Shown in pieces: positions 25,765 to 34,980 of a DNA stretch of 45,504 bases (its first letter is position 1; every line of letters begins with the position of its first letter). The position numbers were made by a program, and so were the translations under genes. Where the stretch lies: positions 1-45,504 of the forward strand of contig CACBWM010000010.1 of the NCBI GenBank assembly GCA_902542975.1, read 5' to 3'. Below the pieces are notes generated by a model. It was not told the DNA's origin and made no database searches. It saw only the letters and a list, made by a program, of their open reading frames with translations. This DNA is from an uncultured Pelagibacteraceae bacterium (GTDB lineage: Bacteria; Pseudomonadota; Alphaproteobacteria; Pelagibacterales; Pelagibacteraceae).

Positions 25765-27237
25765 TTATTTATTATTCAATAAATAATATACTAAATAAGA
25801 TGCGAATGCTCCTATAATCCATCCAAAAGATTGATATTGTATTAAGTTTTCATTTAGTAAAGACGATAAAGAAAAAATTGATCCAATTAAAAGAGCATAC
25901 AATGCTTTGAGGTTCCAACCGTTACTGTAAATATATTCTGTATGTTCTTTAGGATAAAAAAGCTCTTTATGATTAATTTGTTGTTTTTTAAATAGATAAT
26001 AGTCTGCAACCAATACTCCGAAAATTGGTCCAAAAGTTGTTGCTACAGCTTCAACGAATATCAAAACATTAGCTTTACTGAAAATTGAAAGCCAAAATGT
26101 TGAAATAATTAACCCAATAATTGATATTACAATTCCTGTTTTTTTTAACGTTAAAGAGTTCGGGAAGAAATTTATCAATGTATTTTGCGAAGGAATATAA
26201 TTTGCTATCAAATTAGTTGATAACGAAGAGATAATAATAAATATCAAACAAAAGAAAGTTAGAAAATTATTATTAAATTTTCCAACTATATCATTTGGAT
26301 TAGTAAGTAGACTTGAAGCATTTAAACCTTTGCTAGTTAGAATAATATCTGAACCTAATGTGATTAATACCGAGAAAAAAGAAAAGAATATTAAATTTAA
26401 TATTATACTTAAATTTCCTTTGGTCATTTCCTTGTAATTCATTGAGTATCTAGAAAAGTCTCCAAAAGTTAGAATAACTATAGCAAAATAAGCAAATAGA
26501 GTTCCTGTGATTGATATTATAGGAGCTATATTCGATTGAATTGCAAAATTGCTAAAGACTAAGCTTAGTTTTATTCCATTTAGTAGTTCATTGTAATACT
26601 CAGATAAAATAACAATTAATAAAACAGAAAGCCCTAAATATATTGAAAGACCTGAAAAATTAATAAATGATTTTAAAAAATTCTGTCCTTTTGTAAAAAG
26701 GATGTATTGAAATATTAAAGTTAAAAATAAACAAACCCAATCAATTAAATTCAAACCAAAAAAGAATAATAAAAATATTTCATTCTGTAAGATTTGATTA
26801 TCAATTTTAAATAAAATGATCCGTGCAATATAACCTAGAGACTTTGATATAAAGAATGTTTGTACACCAAACATGAATAAGCCAACTAATCCTCTGATCA
26901 TCCCTACATATCTTGCACCAGTAAAACCCATTGAAAGTCTAAGAATTGTTGGAAAACTTAATCCACTACTTTGAGAAATTTTTCCAATGATGTTAGCAAA
27001 AAAGAATACTAATAATCCAGCTAGTAATGATCCTATTAAGACAACAAAAAAATTCAGATCATAGAATAAATATAAAGCTGATATTAAAGAGAAGCCAACT
27101 ATTGTTTGAATATTTATAGCCCAAAAGTTAAAGTAATTTTTCCAACTCCAGTCTCGATTATTAGGATTTATTGAAACTAATTCCCAATTCCTTAATTGAA
27201 ATTTTTCGCTTTGATTCACTTGAATGATATTAATCAA
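25765..27237 (-). CDS. NCS1 family nucleobase/hydantoin-type permease
   Basis: 490 aa with about 12 membrane helices. The N-terminal segment WSWKNYFNFWAINIQTIVGF and the block SFPTILRLSMGFTGARYVGM match nucleobase:cation symporter-1 proteins, as does the C-terminal FGPIFGVLVADYYLFKK. The family moves uracil, cytosine, allantoin, hydantoins, thiamine or pyridoxine with Na+ or H+. The substrate is not deducible here. It starts 4 nt after dctM, probably on the same transcript as the TRAP system and the downstream dehydrogenase. Confidence 0.85.
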   Translation of the reverse strand: MINIIQVNQSEKFQLRNWELVSINPNNRDWSWKNYFNFWAINIQTIVGFSLISALYLFYDLNFFVVLIGSLLAGLLVFFFANIIGKISQSSGLSFPTILRLSMGFTGARYVGMIRGLVGLFMFGVQTFFISKSLGYIARIILFKIDNQILQNEIFLLFFFGLNLIDWVCLFLTLIFQYILFTKGQNFLKSFINFSGLSIYLGLSVLLIVILSEYYNELLNGIKLSLVFSNFAIQSNIAPIISITGTLFAYFAIVILTFGDFSRYSMNYKEMTKGNLSIILNLIFFSFFSVLITLGSDIILTSKGLNASSLLTNPNDIVGKFNNNFLTFFCLIFIIISSLSTNLIANYIPSQNTLINFFPNSLTLKKTGIVISIIGLIISTFWLSIFSKANVLIFVEAVATTFGPIFGVLVADYYLFKKQQINHKELFYPKEHTEYIYSNGWNLKALYALLIGSIFSLSSLLNENLIQYQSFGWIIGAFASYLVYYLLNNK

Positions 27238-27241
27238 TTAT

Positions 27242-28579
27242 TTACTGCTGTCCATATAAGAGAGTTGGCAACCACAGTACTATTTTTGGATACGCTATGA
27301 TTATAATTAATCCAATTATCTGCAATACCATGAACTGCATCATTCCAAGATAAATATCTTTTAAATCCCAACTTGGAACTACTCCTTTTAAAAAATACGC
27401 AGATAATGCTACGGGGGGTGAGAGCCAGGCGGTTTGCAAATTAACAGCAACAAGAATTGCAAACCAAGTTAAATTAAATCCTAATGCTTCAACTAATGGT
27501 AAAATAATAGGAACGACTATCATAACAATTGGTACCCACTCTAAAGGCCATCCTAAAAGAAAAATCATAATCATGATTATTCCTAAAATTAAATATTTAT
27601 TCATCTCAAGTGACAAAAGGAAATCTGTTAAAACCATTGGGGTTCCTAATCTTGCAAACACTGCTCCAAAGAAATTAGAAGCAGCAACTAAAACCATAAT
27701 TAGTGCAGAAATTTCTAAAGTTTTAACTAAAGCATCTTGTAATTTTTTTAATGTTAATTTTTTGTAAGCCAATGAAAGTAATAATGCACCACCTGCTCCA
27801 CATCCTGCAGCTTCTGTTGGGGTAGCAAAACCAAATAAAATACTTCCTAATGCAGCAAATACTAATGCAGCGGGTGGCACTAATCCTAAGAAAAATTCTA
27901 GCCATAATTTTTTTAAATCTGTTGTTCTTAATTCTTCTGGTATAGGTGGACCTAATTTTGGGTTCATCATACATCTGAATGTAGTGTATGCAGCATATAA
28001 GCATGCCAATAATATTCCTGGAACTATTGCTGCTGCGAATAAATCAGTTACGGGAATTTCCATAATTGGACCCATAACTACAAGCATAATACTTGGAGGA
28101 ATTAATATACCTAAGGTTCCTCCAGCAGTAATCGTACCAGCAGCTAATTTTACATCATAGTTTGATCTATTCATTGATTTTGCAGCCATAATTCCAAGAA
28201 TTGTAACTGATGCTCCAACTATTCCAGTTGCGGCAGCAAATATTACAGAAACAAATAAAACTGCATAATATAAAGAACCTCTAACTCTTGCCAACATCAT
28301 TTGGAAAGCTGAGAATAATCGCTCCATTAAACCTGCTTGTTCCATCATTATTCCCATAAATACAAATAAGGGAACGGCGGCGAGAGTTTGTTCGGTCATT
28401 ACCATCGAAAATTGTAGTGTCATTAAATAGAAAACTAATTTTCCAAAACCTAAGTATCCAAAAACAAATCCTAAAAAAATAAGAGTAAATGAAATTGGAA
28501 ATCCTATAAATATTGCAAACAACATCACACCAATAAGTATGAAACCTAAAATTGCTGGATCTATTAAATGTGAAAGCAT
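27242..28579 (-). CDS. dctM: TRAP transporter large membrane subunit
   Basis: 445 aa, about 11-12 membrane helices. DctM features include PLFVFMGIMMEQAGL, GASVTILGIMAAKSM, GGTLGILIPPSIMLVVMG, FGFATPTEAAGCGA and the end motif TAWLSPPVALSAYFLKG. It forms the Na+-driven channel of the tripartite importer with DctQ and the binding protein DctP. It overlaps dctQ by 1 nt. Confidence 0.93.
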   Translation of the reverse strand: MLSHLIDPAILGFILIGVMLFAIFIGFPISFTLIFLGFVFGYLGFGKLVFYLMTLQFSMVMTEQTLAAVPLFVFMGIMMEQAGLMERLFSAFQMMLARVRGSLYYAVLFVSVIFAAATGIVGASVTILGIMAAKSMNRSNYDVKLAAGTITAGGTLGILIPPSIMLVVMGPIMEIPVTDLFAAAIVPGILLACLYAAYTTFRCMMNPKLGPPIPEELRTTDLKKLWLEFFLGLVPPAALVFAALGSILFGFATPTEAAGCGAGGALLLSLAYKKLTLKKLQDALVKTLEISALIMVLVAASNFFGAVFARLGTPMVLTDFLLSLEMNKYLILGIIMIMIFLLGWPLEWVPIVMIVVPIILPLVEALGFNLTWFAILVAVNLQTAWLSPPVALSAYFLKGVVPSWDLKDIYLGMMQFMVLQIIGLIIIIAYPKIVLWLPTLLYGQQ

Positions 28580-29184
28580 TAACTACCTGGCCATTTACCT
28601 TTGACAGCTGCGTAATAACTTTTAAAAAGTTCTGAAACACCTTGGATTAGAAGAAAAACAATTCCAATCCATAGACAAGATTTTATCGGCCACATATATG
28701 GCATCCATGTTGTATCCATCCCTCTTTCGTTTCTCATTATACTTTCTTGGACAAAACCTGTTGTCATATACAAAAAGACTATTAATCCTGGAAAATAAAA
28801 TAATAAGTAAAGCCAAAAATCTATTCTACCTTGAGTTTTAACTTTAAAATTTCTATATAAAAAGTCTGCTCTAATATGAACACCTTTTGAAAGAGCGTAT
28901 CCTGCTCCCAGCATAAACAATGCTCCATAAAAAAATCTGCTCATATCATAAGCCCAGATTGTAGGAGCTAAAAATAATTTTCTTGCTAAAACTTCATAAA
29001 CCATCCCAAGCATTAGTGGGATCGTAATCCAGCAAACAATGTTTCCTATTAATTTACTAAATTTGTCTATGTTAACTATAGTTTTAGCCATCCAAGTTGG
29101 CATATCATCAGGCATCTTTCTAGATCCTGATCGCCTTTCGGCTATCATTTCATCTGAAATATCTAACTTTGGATTATCCGACAT
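28579..29184 (-). CDS. dctQ: TRAP transporter small membrane subunit
   Basis: 201 aa with four membrane helices after a cytosolic N-terminus of about 45 residues. The family core is YEVLARKLFLAPTIWAYDMS and LGAGYALSKGVHIRADFLYR (about residues 63-107). It lies between dctP and dctM; a strong terminator hairpin ends only 11 nt before its start. Confidence 0.9.
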   Translation of the reverse strand: MSDNPKLDISDEMIAERRSGSRKMPDDMPTWMAKTIVNIDKFSKLIGNIVCWITIPLMLGMVYEVLARKLFLAPTIWAYDMSRFFYGALFMLGAGYALSKGVHIRADFLYRNFKVKTQGRIDFWLYLLFYFPGLIVFLYMTTGFVQESIMRNERGMDTTWMPYMWPIKSCLWIGIVFLLIQGVSELFKSYYAAVKGKWPGS

Positions 29185-29195
29185 ATAAATTTTAG

Positions 29196-29226
29196 AAAAA
29201 AAAAGCGGGCTTATAAAAGCCCGCTT
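29196..29226 (-). terminator. Terminator/attenuator hairpin between dctP and dctQ
   Basis: Perfect 10-bp stem AAGCGGGCTT/AAGCCCGCTT (29203-29212 and 29217-29226) with a 4-nt loop. On the minus strand it is followed by a long T-run (the A-run at 29196-29204 on the plus strand). It is a textbook intrinsic terminator, placed 11 nt after dctP. Confidence 0.9.
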
Positions 29227-29237
29227 AATAACTTTAT

Positions 29238-30335
29238 TTATTTCTTCAACGAATTAGCATAAGCCATTCCTAGCTTAGCATTCGATGTTTGTGCACCAGA
29301 CCAGAATGGTACAGCAGTATTAGCAAAGCTTATCATAGAGTCATAAACTTCTTTAAAGAATGCGTTTTCTTTTGCATTTTTCTCTAAAGTTGCTTTCGCT
29401 GCAGCCATATAAGCTGGGAAATAATCAGCTGGTGTATCTTCAAGTATCACACCATGATTTTCAGTTAGATCTTTAAGTGCCAATCCATTAGTGTTGATTC
29501 TGTAAGCTAAAGCCCTCATCAACGATGCATCAGCAGCCATCTTCATTGAAAATTTCTCATGGTCAGTGAACTTATCGTAAGTGCTTTTATTTAAGTAAAA
29601 GTCAGCATTTACGACTACTTGGTGTAAACCTTGTAGATAGTAGTGTTTTAATACTTTATGTATACCAAACACTTTATCTGGTTGAGGACAACACCACTCA
29701 GCAGCATCAATAGTTCCTGCTTCCAATGCTGGAAGAATATCTCCACCACCCATTGCAACTGAAGCTATTCCAATGTCTTTATAAGTTTGACCTGGAATTC
29801 CTGGAGGAGTTCTGAACTTAAATGTTCTGAAATCATCCATATCTTTGATTTTTCTTGGGAACCATCCTAAAGCTTCTGGACCAACTGGTTGAAGCATGAA
29901 ACCTTTAATGTCTCTTTTCATTTCTCCCCAAAGTCTGTCATATAGTTGTTCTCCACCACCATATAAAAACCATGATAAGAATGCGATGTTATCAATTCCT
30001 ACACCACCACCTGCTACTGGCGAACCAAATAACATAGCAGCTGGATGTTCTCCAGACCAATAGTGAGTCCAAGCAAATCCGCAATCAATCAAACCTTTAT
30101 CAACAGCATCAAGAGTTTCTTTAACTCCAACTACTGTTCCTGCTGGCATAATTTCAAATTTTAGAGATCCACCTGTTAGTTTTGTTACGTTGTCAGTAAA
30201 GTCTTTTAACATTACCGCTTCATCACCTTTAGCGCTAATAACCGTCTGACACTTTAACGTTTTTGCAGCATTCGCATTTGAAATGAATCCAAATACTAAG
30301 AAAGCAGCAAACAACGCTGAAACGATTTTTTTCAT
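29238..30335 (-). CDS. dctP: TRAP transporter substrate-binding protein, DctP family
   Basis: 365 aa periplasmic protein. The signal peptide is MKKIVSALFAAFLVFGFISN with cleavage at NANA-AK. The family signature includes FRTPPGIPGQTYKDIGIASV (with the substrate-carboxylate-binding Arg), GGGDILPALEAGTIDAAEWC and GLHQVVVNADFYLNK. It resembles the mannitol/chloroaromatic-type TRAP binding proteins, which bind organic acids, so a carboxylated substrate is likely. A good Shine-Dalgarno (AGAGAGG) precedes the start. First gene of the dctP-dctQ-dctM-NCS1-ADH run. Confidence 0.92.
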   Translation of the reverse strand: MKKIVSALFAAFLVFGFISNANAAKTLKCQTVISAKGDEAVMLKDFTDNVTKLTGGSLKFEIMPAGTVVGVKETLDAVDKGLIDCGFAWTHYWSGEHPAAMLFGSPVAGGGVGIDNIAFLSWFLYGGGEQLYDRLWGEMKRDIKGFMLQPVGPEALGWFPRKIKDMDDFRTFKFRTPPGIPGQTYKDIGIASVAMGGGDILPALEAGTIDAAEWCCPQPDKVFGIHKVLKHYYLQGLHQVVVNADFYLNKSTYDKFTDHEKFSMKMAADASLMRALAYRINTNGLALKDLTENHGVILEDTPADYFPAYMAAAKATLEKNAKENAFFKEVYDSMISFANTAVPFWSGAQTSNAKLGMAYANSLKK

Positions 30336-30470
30336 TATATCCCTCTCTTTTTATTTATAATGTAAAGATCCTCTCAAAAATCTAAGGCAGATACAAGCGT
30401 CATTTCGAAGTATTTATGAGAAAAATGTTTAAAATCATTAAATATTCATTAAAAATTATTAATAAAAAAT

Positions 30471-32075
30471 ATGGATAAATTTGATTACATAATTATTGGC
30501 GCTGGTTCAGCTGGCTGTGTTTTAGCTAATAGATTAACAGCAAATCCTGATACTAAAGTTCTTTTGCTTGAAGCCGGAGGAAAAGATACTAATCCTTGGA
30601 TACATATTCCTGGTGGTTATTTTAAAACGATGCACAATCCAGATACCGACTGGTGTTTTAATACTGAAAAAGAACCAAACTGCGATAACAGACAAATGGT
30701 TTATCCAAGAGGAAAAACATTAGGTGGAAGCTCCTCTATTAATGGAATGCTTTATATTAGAGGTCAATCTAATGATTATAATTATTGGAGACAATTAGGT
30801 AATGTTGGTTGGTCTTGGGATGATGTTCTTCCTTATTTTAAAAAGTCTGAAGATTTTCAATTTGGAGAAAATGAATTTCATGGTTCTGGAGGACCCATTG
30901 CAGTTGAGAAAATTAGAGCAACATTTAAAGTTCTCGATCTATTTTTAGAGGCCGCTGAAGAGCATGGATATAAAAGAACTGATGATTTTAACAACGGAGA
31001 TAATGAAGGAATGGGATATTTTCCCTTTACAATTAAAAACGGATTTAGATGTAGTACAGCTGTAGGTTATTTAAATCCAGTTAAAAGTAGAAAAAATTTA
31101 AAAATTATTACTAAGGCTCATATTAAAAATATAGAATTTGAAAATAATAAAGCAAAAAAAGTAAATTATTGGATAGATGGAAAAGAATTTTCTGTTGAAA
31201 CTAATAAAGAAATTATATTAAGCGCAGGTACAATTGGTTCACCTCATATATTACAAGCATCAGGAATTGGTCCAGGAGAACTTCTAAAAGAAAACAATAT
31301 TAATGTTTTAAAAGATCACCAAGGAGTTGGAAGAAATCTAACTGATCATTTAATGCTAAGACCTGTTTATAAAATTAAAAATTTAGAAACTTTAAATGAT
31401 ATTTACTACAGCTTTACTAAAAAAATGTTATCTGGTTTGAAGTTTCTTCTCTTAAGAAAAGGACCTTTAACAGTTGGTGCTAGTTATGTTTGTGGTTTTG
31501 TTAAAAGTGATGAACATTTAGAAACTCCAAATCTTCAATTTCATATTTCACCAGCAAGTACCGATCTTTTAGGAAAATCAGCTTTACATAAATTTCCAGC
31601 GTTCACTCCAACAATTACAAATGTAAGACCAACAAGCAGAGGATCTATAGAATTAAAATCTCCAGACACCAGAGTTTCACCAAAAATAAAAATGAATTAT
31701 TTATCAACCGATGAAGATCGTGAGATTGCTGGAAAAGCATTAAAGATTGTAAGAAAAATTGTTATGGAGTCTAAAGCTTATAAAGATTATCAACCTGAAG
31801 AGCTTAGACCGGGAATCAATATTACTGATAATGAAGAATTAGCAACTGAAGCCGGAAAATTTGCGAATACTATATTCCATCCAGTGAGCACATGTAGAAT
31901 GGGTAAAGATGAAAATGCTGTTGTTAATGATAGATTAGTCGCTCACGGACTAGAAAATTTAAGGGTTGTAGATGCCTCTGTTATGCCTCATATCACATCA
32001 GGAAATACAAATGCACCGACTATAATGATTGCGGAAAAAGCAGCTGATATGATAATTGAGGATAGTAGAAGATGA
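30471..32075 (+). CDS. GMC family FAD-dependent alcohol/choline dehydrogenase
   Basis: 534 aa. The FAD dinucleotide motif is YIIIGAGSAGCVLANRL (about residues 5-21), followed by LLLEAGG. GMC signatures are PRGKTLGGSSSINGMLYIRG (about 84-103) and GTIGSPHILQASGIGPG (about 253-269). The catalytic His is in FHPVSTCRMG and the partner Asn in SGNTNAPT. Related enzymes oxidise choline, glycine-betaine precursors, PEG or other alcohols; choline is possible but no betB neighbours it. It diverges from the TRAP operon across 135 nt. Confidence 0.9.
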   Translation: MDKFDYIIIGAGSAGCVLANRLTANPDTKVLLLEAGGKDTNPWIHIPGGYFKTMHNPDTDWCFNTEKEPNCDNRQMVYPRGKTLGGSSSINGMLYIRGQSNDYNYWRQLGNVGWSWDDVLPYFKKSEDFQFGENEFHGSGGPIAVEKIRATFKVLDLFLEAAEEHGYKRTDDFNNGDNEGMGYFPFTIKNGFRCSTAVGYLNPVKSRKNLKIITKAHIKNIEFENNKAKKVNYWIDGKEFSVETNKEIILSAGTIGSPHILQASGIGPGELLKENNINVLKDHQGVGRNLTDHLMLRPVYKIKNLETLNDIYYSFTKKMLSGLKFLLLRKGPLTVGASYVCGFVKSDEHLETPNLQFHISPASTDLLGKSALHKFPAFTPTITNVRPTSRGSIELKSPDTRVSPKIKMNYLSTDEDREIAGKALKIVRKIVMESKAYKDYQPEELRPGINITDNEELATEAGKFANTIFHPVSTCRMGKDENAVVNDRLVAHGLENLRVVDASVMPHITSGNTNAPTIMIAEKAADMIIEDSRR

Positions 32076-32650
32076 CCGAACAAATAGTAATTTTTTTTCA
32101 AATAGTTTTTATCGATTTAGTTTTAGCAGGAGATAACGCAATTATAATTGGGATGGTTGCTTCTCAATTTCCAACCGAGCAAAGAAAAAAAATTATTTTT
32201 TGGGGAATTGGAGCAGCAGTAGTTTTAAGAATTATATTTACACTAATAACTGCTTATCTATTACAAATCACAGGACTTAGACTTATAGGTGGAATATTAC
32301 TTCTTTATATATGTTACAGACTTTACGTGGATGTAATTAAAATGAATGGTAATGCTGAAGAAAATGTAAAAAAAGTAGATAACAGTTCATTCATGAAGGC
32401 AATAACAACTGTAATTCTAGCAGATGTAACAATGAGTTTAGATAATGTATTAGGAGTAGCGGGAGCGGCTAGAGATCATTACATGTTATTGATATTTGGT
32501 TTAGTTTTATCAATAGTTTTAATGGCTACTGCAGCAACTTTGATATCTGGGTGGATTAAAAAGTATAAATGGATAGGATGGGTTGGATTATTAGCAATAT
32601 TATTTGTTGCAATAGAGCTAATATATACAGACGTAAAACTATTTTTATAA
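32072..32650 (+). CDS. TerC/YjbE family membrane protein
   Basis: 192 aa, about six to seven membrane helices. The TerC motifs FIDLVLAGDNAIIIGMVA (about residues 12-29) and LADVTMSLDNVLGVAGAA (about 114-131) each carry the conserved Asp-Asn pairs. TerC-family proteins are linked to Mn2+ export and metal homeostasis. It overlaps the GMC gene by 4 nt and ends directly before the SDR gene. Confidence 0.88.
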   Translation: MTEQIVIFFQIVFIDLVLAGDNAIIIGMVASQFPTEQRKKIIFWGIGAAVVLRIIFTLITAYLLQITGLRLIGGILLLYICYRLYVDVIKMNGNAEENVKKVDNSSFMKAITTVILADVTMSLDNVLGVAGAARDHYMLLIFGLVLSIVLMATAATLISGWIKKYKWIGWVGLLAILFVAIELIYTDVKLFL

Positions 32651-33409
32651 ATGTATTTAAAAAAAATTAATTTAAAAAATAAAGTTGCTTTAGTTACTGG
32701 TGCGGGGAAAGGTATTGGTAGAGCATGTTCTATTGCACTTGCAGAAGCTGGTGCAACTATAATCGGAGTAAGTAGAACTACTTCTGATCTTGATAAACTT
32801 CAAAAAGATATAAAAAAAGTTAAAGGAAAATTAGTTAAAATAACTTGTGATATTATGGATTACGAAGATCTTTCTTCAAAATTAAAAAAAATTAAGAAGA
32901 TCGATATACTTGTAAATAATGCAGGTACAAATATTCCTGAGCCTTTTGAAAAAATTAAACAAACAAGTATGAATTATCTTGTAGATTTAAATATGAAGGC
33001 GGCATTCAACGTTGCACAACTAGTAGTAATAAAAATGTTAAAAAATAAAAAAAAAGGTGGTTCTATAATTAATATGTCCTCACAATTAGGGCATGTCGGT
33101 ATGTCAGGTAGAAATGTTTACAATATGACAAAATTTGGAATTGAGGGATTAACAAAAGGAATGGGAGTTGAACTTGCAACAAAAAATATTAGAGTAAACA
33201 CTGTTGCACCTACATTTGTTGAAACTCCAATGGTTAAAAAATTCTTTAAAAATAAAAAATTTAAACAGCTAGCTTTAAGTAATATTCCAATGGGAAAAGT
33301 TGCAACAGAGTCTGATGTAGCTACAGCGGTATGTTTTTTAGCTTCAGATGCAGCAAGCATGATAACAGGGACATCAATAGTAATTGATGGGGGTTGGACA
33401 GCAAAATAA
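32651..33409 (+). CDS. Short-chain dehydrogenase/reductase
   Basis: 252 aa classical SDR. The cofactor motif is TGAGKGIG (about residues 16-23), NNAG occurs at about 89-92, the catalytic Ser is in INMSSQLGHVG, and the YxxxK pair is in YNMTKFG (about 157-161). The C-terminus GTSIVIDGGWTAK is typical. It begins one base after the TerC stop and overlaps the next gene by 1 nt. NADH or NADPH preference and substrate are not determinable. Confidence 0.9.
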   Translation: MYLKKINLKNKVALVTGAGKGIGRACSIALAEAGATIIGVSRTTSDLDKLQKDIKKVKGKLVKITCDIMDYEDLSSKLKKIKKIDILVNNAGTNIPEPFEKIKQTSMNYLVDLNMKAAFNVAQLVVIKMLKNKKKGGSIINMSSQLGHVGMSGRNVYNMTKFGIEGLTKGMGVELATKNIRVNTVAPTFVETPMVKKFFKNKKFKQLALSNIPMGKVATESDVATAVCFLASDAASMITGTSIVIDGGWTAK

Positions 33410-34197
33410 TGAAAAAATTGTTGCTTATTTTAGCAATTATATTTTCTACACACTCTCATGCTTTAGAGTTTCAAGGTAAATTTTTACAAGGACATTTTAT
33501 TTTAGGTAAAGCAGAAGCTGGATCAAAAGTATTTGTAGATAAAATACAAGTTAAAGTATCTGAGGACGGATATTTTGTATTCGGTATTGATAGAGATCGA
33601 AAATTCGATGTAGCCATTACTGAAATAAGAAATGGTAAAAAAAACAAAATTATAAAAAAAGTTTTTAAAAGAAAATATAATATTCAAAGAATAGATGGTC
33701 TGCCTGAAAATAAAGTTACACCACCAGAGTCTGTTTATAAAAGGATTAAAGAAGAAAATGGAAGAATTGGAAAAGCAAGAGCCATCAATTCAGATTTAAC
33801 TTTCTTTACTGAACAATTTATTATGCCAGTTAAAGGAATAATTAGTGGAGTTTACGGTAGCCAAAGAATTCTTAATGGTAAACCAAAATGGCCTCACTAT
33901 GGAATTGATATTGCAGCTAAACAGGGAACCGAAATCAAATCATCTGGAACTGGAATAGTGACTATGGCAGAAGATGATCTTTATTATACAGGTGGTACTG
34001 TAATAATGGATCACGGACACGGAATTTCAACAATATATTCACATCTAGAAAATGTAATGGTTAAAGTTGGTGATGAAGTTAAACAAGGACAAATTATTGG
34101 AACTGTTGGATCTACTGGTAGATCAACTGGGCCTCATTTAGATTTTAGGATAAATTGGTTTCAAACTAGACTTGATCCTATGAGCATTCTTCAATAA
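33409..34197 (+). CDS. M23 family metallopeptidase (LytM domain)
   Basis: 262 aa from ATG 33409; an in-frame start 15 nt earlier is less likely because it spoils the signal peptide MKKLLLILAIIFSTHSHALE. The C-terminal domain (about residues 150-262) carries HYGIDIAAKQGTEI with the first zinc His and Asp, GHGISTIYSHLE, and TGPHLDFRINW at the site of the usual HxH. Here the second His is Asp, a variant I recall from other proteobacterial members. Likely a periplasmic peptidoglycan endopeptidase. Confidence 0.87.
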   Translation: MKKLLLILAIIFSTHSHALEFQGKFLQGHFILGKAEAGSKVFVDKIQVKVSEDGYFVFGIDRDRKFDVAITEIRNGKKNKIIKKVFKRKYNIQRIDGLPENKVTPPESVYKRIKEENGRIGKARAINSDLTFFTEQFIMPVKGIISGVYGSQRILNGKPKWPHYGIDIAAKQGTEIKSSGTGIVTMAEDDLYYTGGTVIMDHGHGISTIYSHLENVMVKVGDEVKQGQIIGTVGSTGRSTGPHLDFRINWFQTRLDPMSILQ

Positions 34198-34206
34198 GTT
34201 CTGGCT

Positions 34207-34980
34207 ATGAAAAATGAAATTAATCGTATCGCTGGAAAACTTGTAAAAGCTTTCAACACAAATACAGTCATCAACCCTATCCCAGTAAAATATTGTAAAA
34301 ATATTAATTTAGCTAACAAACTTAGAAAATTGTGTGAAGATCAAATTAAAGATGAAACAATTGGAATAAAAGCAGGTGGAACTGGAATTCAAGCTTTAAA
34401 AAAATTAAAGGAAAAAGAACCTTTTACAGCAAAAGTATTTAAAAAAAGATTAGTTAAATCTGGTCAAAAAGTGAAAATAAACAAACACACTAAAGGTATA
34501 GAAGTTGAAGTTTATTATTTTATTAAGAAATCTTTCTTTGATTATAAAGGTAAAGTTACAAAATCAAACGTCGCTAAATTTATTAAATTTATGGGACCTT
34601 GTTTTGAAATAGTAGGTTTTAGACAAAGAAATAAAAAATTTACATATTTAGGAGACATTTGTGGGGATTTTGGATTTAACATCAAATTTGTTGTTGGAAG
34701 AAAAATAAAATTTAAAAAATTGAACTTAAATAATTTAAAAACATCATTAGTTAGTAAGAAGAATGGAATAAAAGTAAATGGTAATACAAATATTGTTTAT
34801 ATAAACCCATTAAATTCTTTAAGATTTGTTTTAAATAAAGTTAAGAAAGAAAAGATAAAATTAAATAAAGATTTTTATGTTTTCACAGGCTCAACTGTGG
34901 GAGTAGTTCCATTTAAAGGAAAAGGATTATACAAAGGAACAATTGATAAAATCGGTTCTGTTAGTGTTAACATTCGTTAA
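34207..34980 (+). CDS. 2-keto-4-pentenoate hydratase/FAH-like family protein (divergent)
   Basis: 257 aa, lysine-rich. The N-terminus EDQIKDETIGIKAGGTGIQA, the middle MGPCFEIVGFR and the C-terminus FTGSTVGVVPFKGKGLYKGT and IGSVSVNI resemble MhpD-like 2-oxopent-4-enoate hydratases and 4-oxalocrotonate decarboxylases. The central metal-binding acidic cluster of the family is not obvious, so activity is uncertain. Its stop overlaps the next start, so it is co-translated with the M24 protein. Confidence 0.6.
   Translation: MKNEINRIAGKLVKAFNTNTVINPIPVKYCKNINLANKLRKLCEDQIKDETIGIKAGGTGIQALKKLKEKEPFTAKVFKKRLVKSGQKVKINKHTKGIEVEVYYFIKKSFFDYKGKVTKSNVAKFIKFMGPCFEIVGFRQRNKKFTYLGDICGDFGFNIKFVVGRKIKFKKLNLNNLKTSLVSKKNGIKVNGNTNIVYINPLNSLRFVLNKVKKEKIKLNKDFYVFTGSTVGVVPFKGKGLYKGTIDKIGSVSVNIR

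Noticed and set aside
30416..30478. 20-codon plus-strand frame beginning MRKMFKIIKY upstream of the GMC gene
   Set aside because: Very short, made of Lys, Ile and Asn codons expected in AT-rich spacer, overlaps the GMC start, and has no Shine-Dalgarno.
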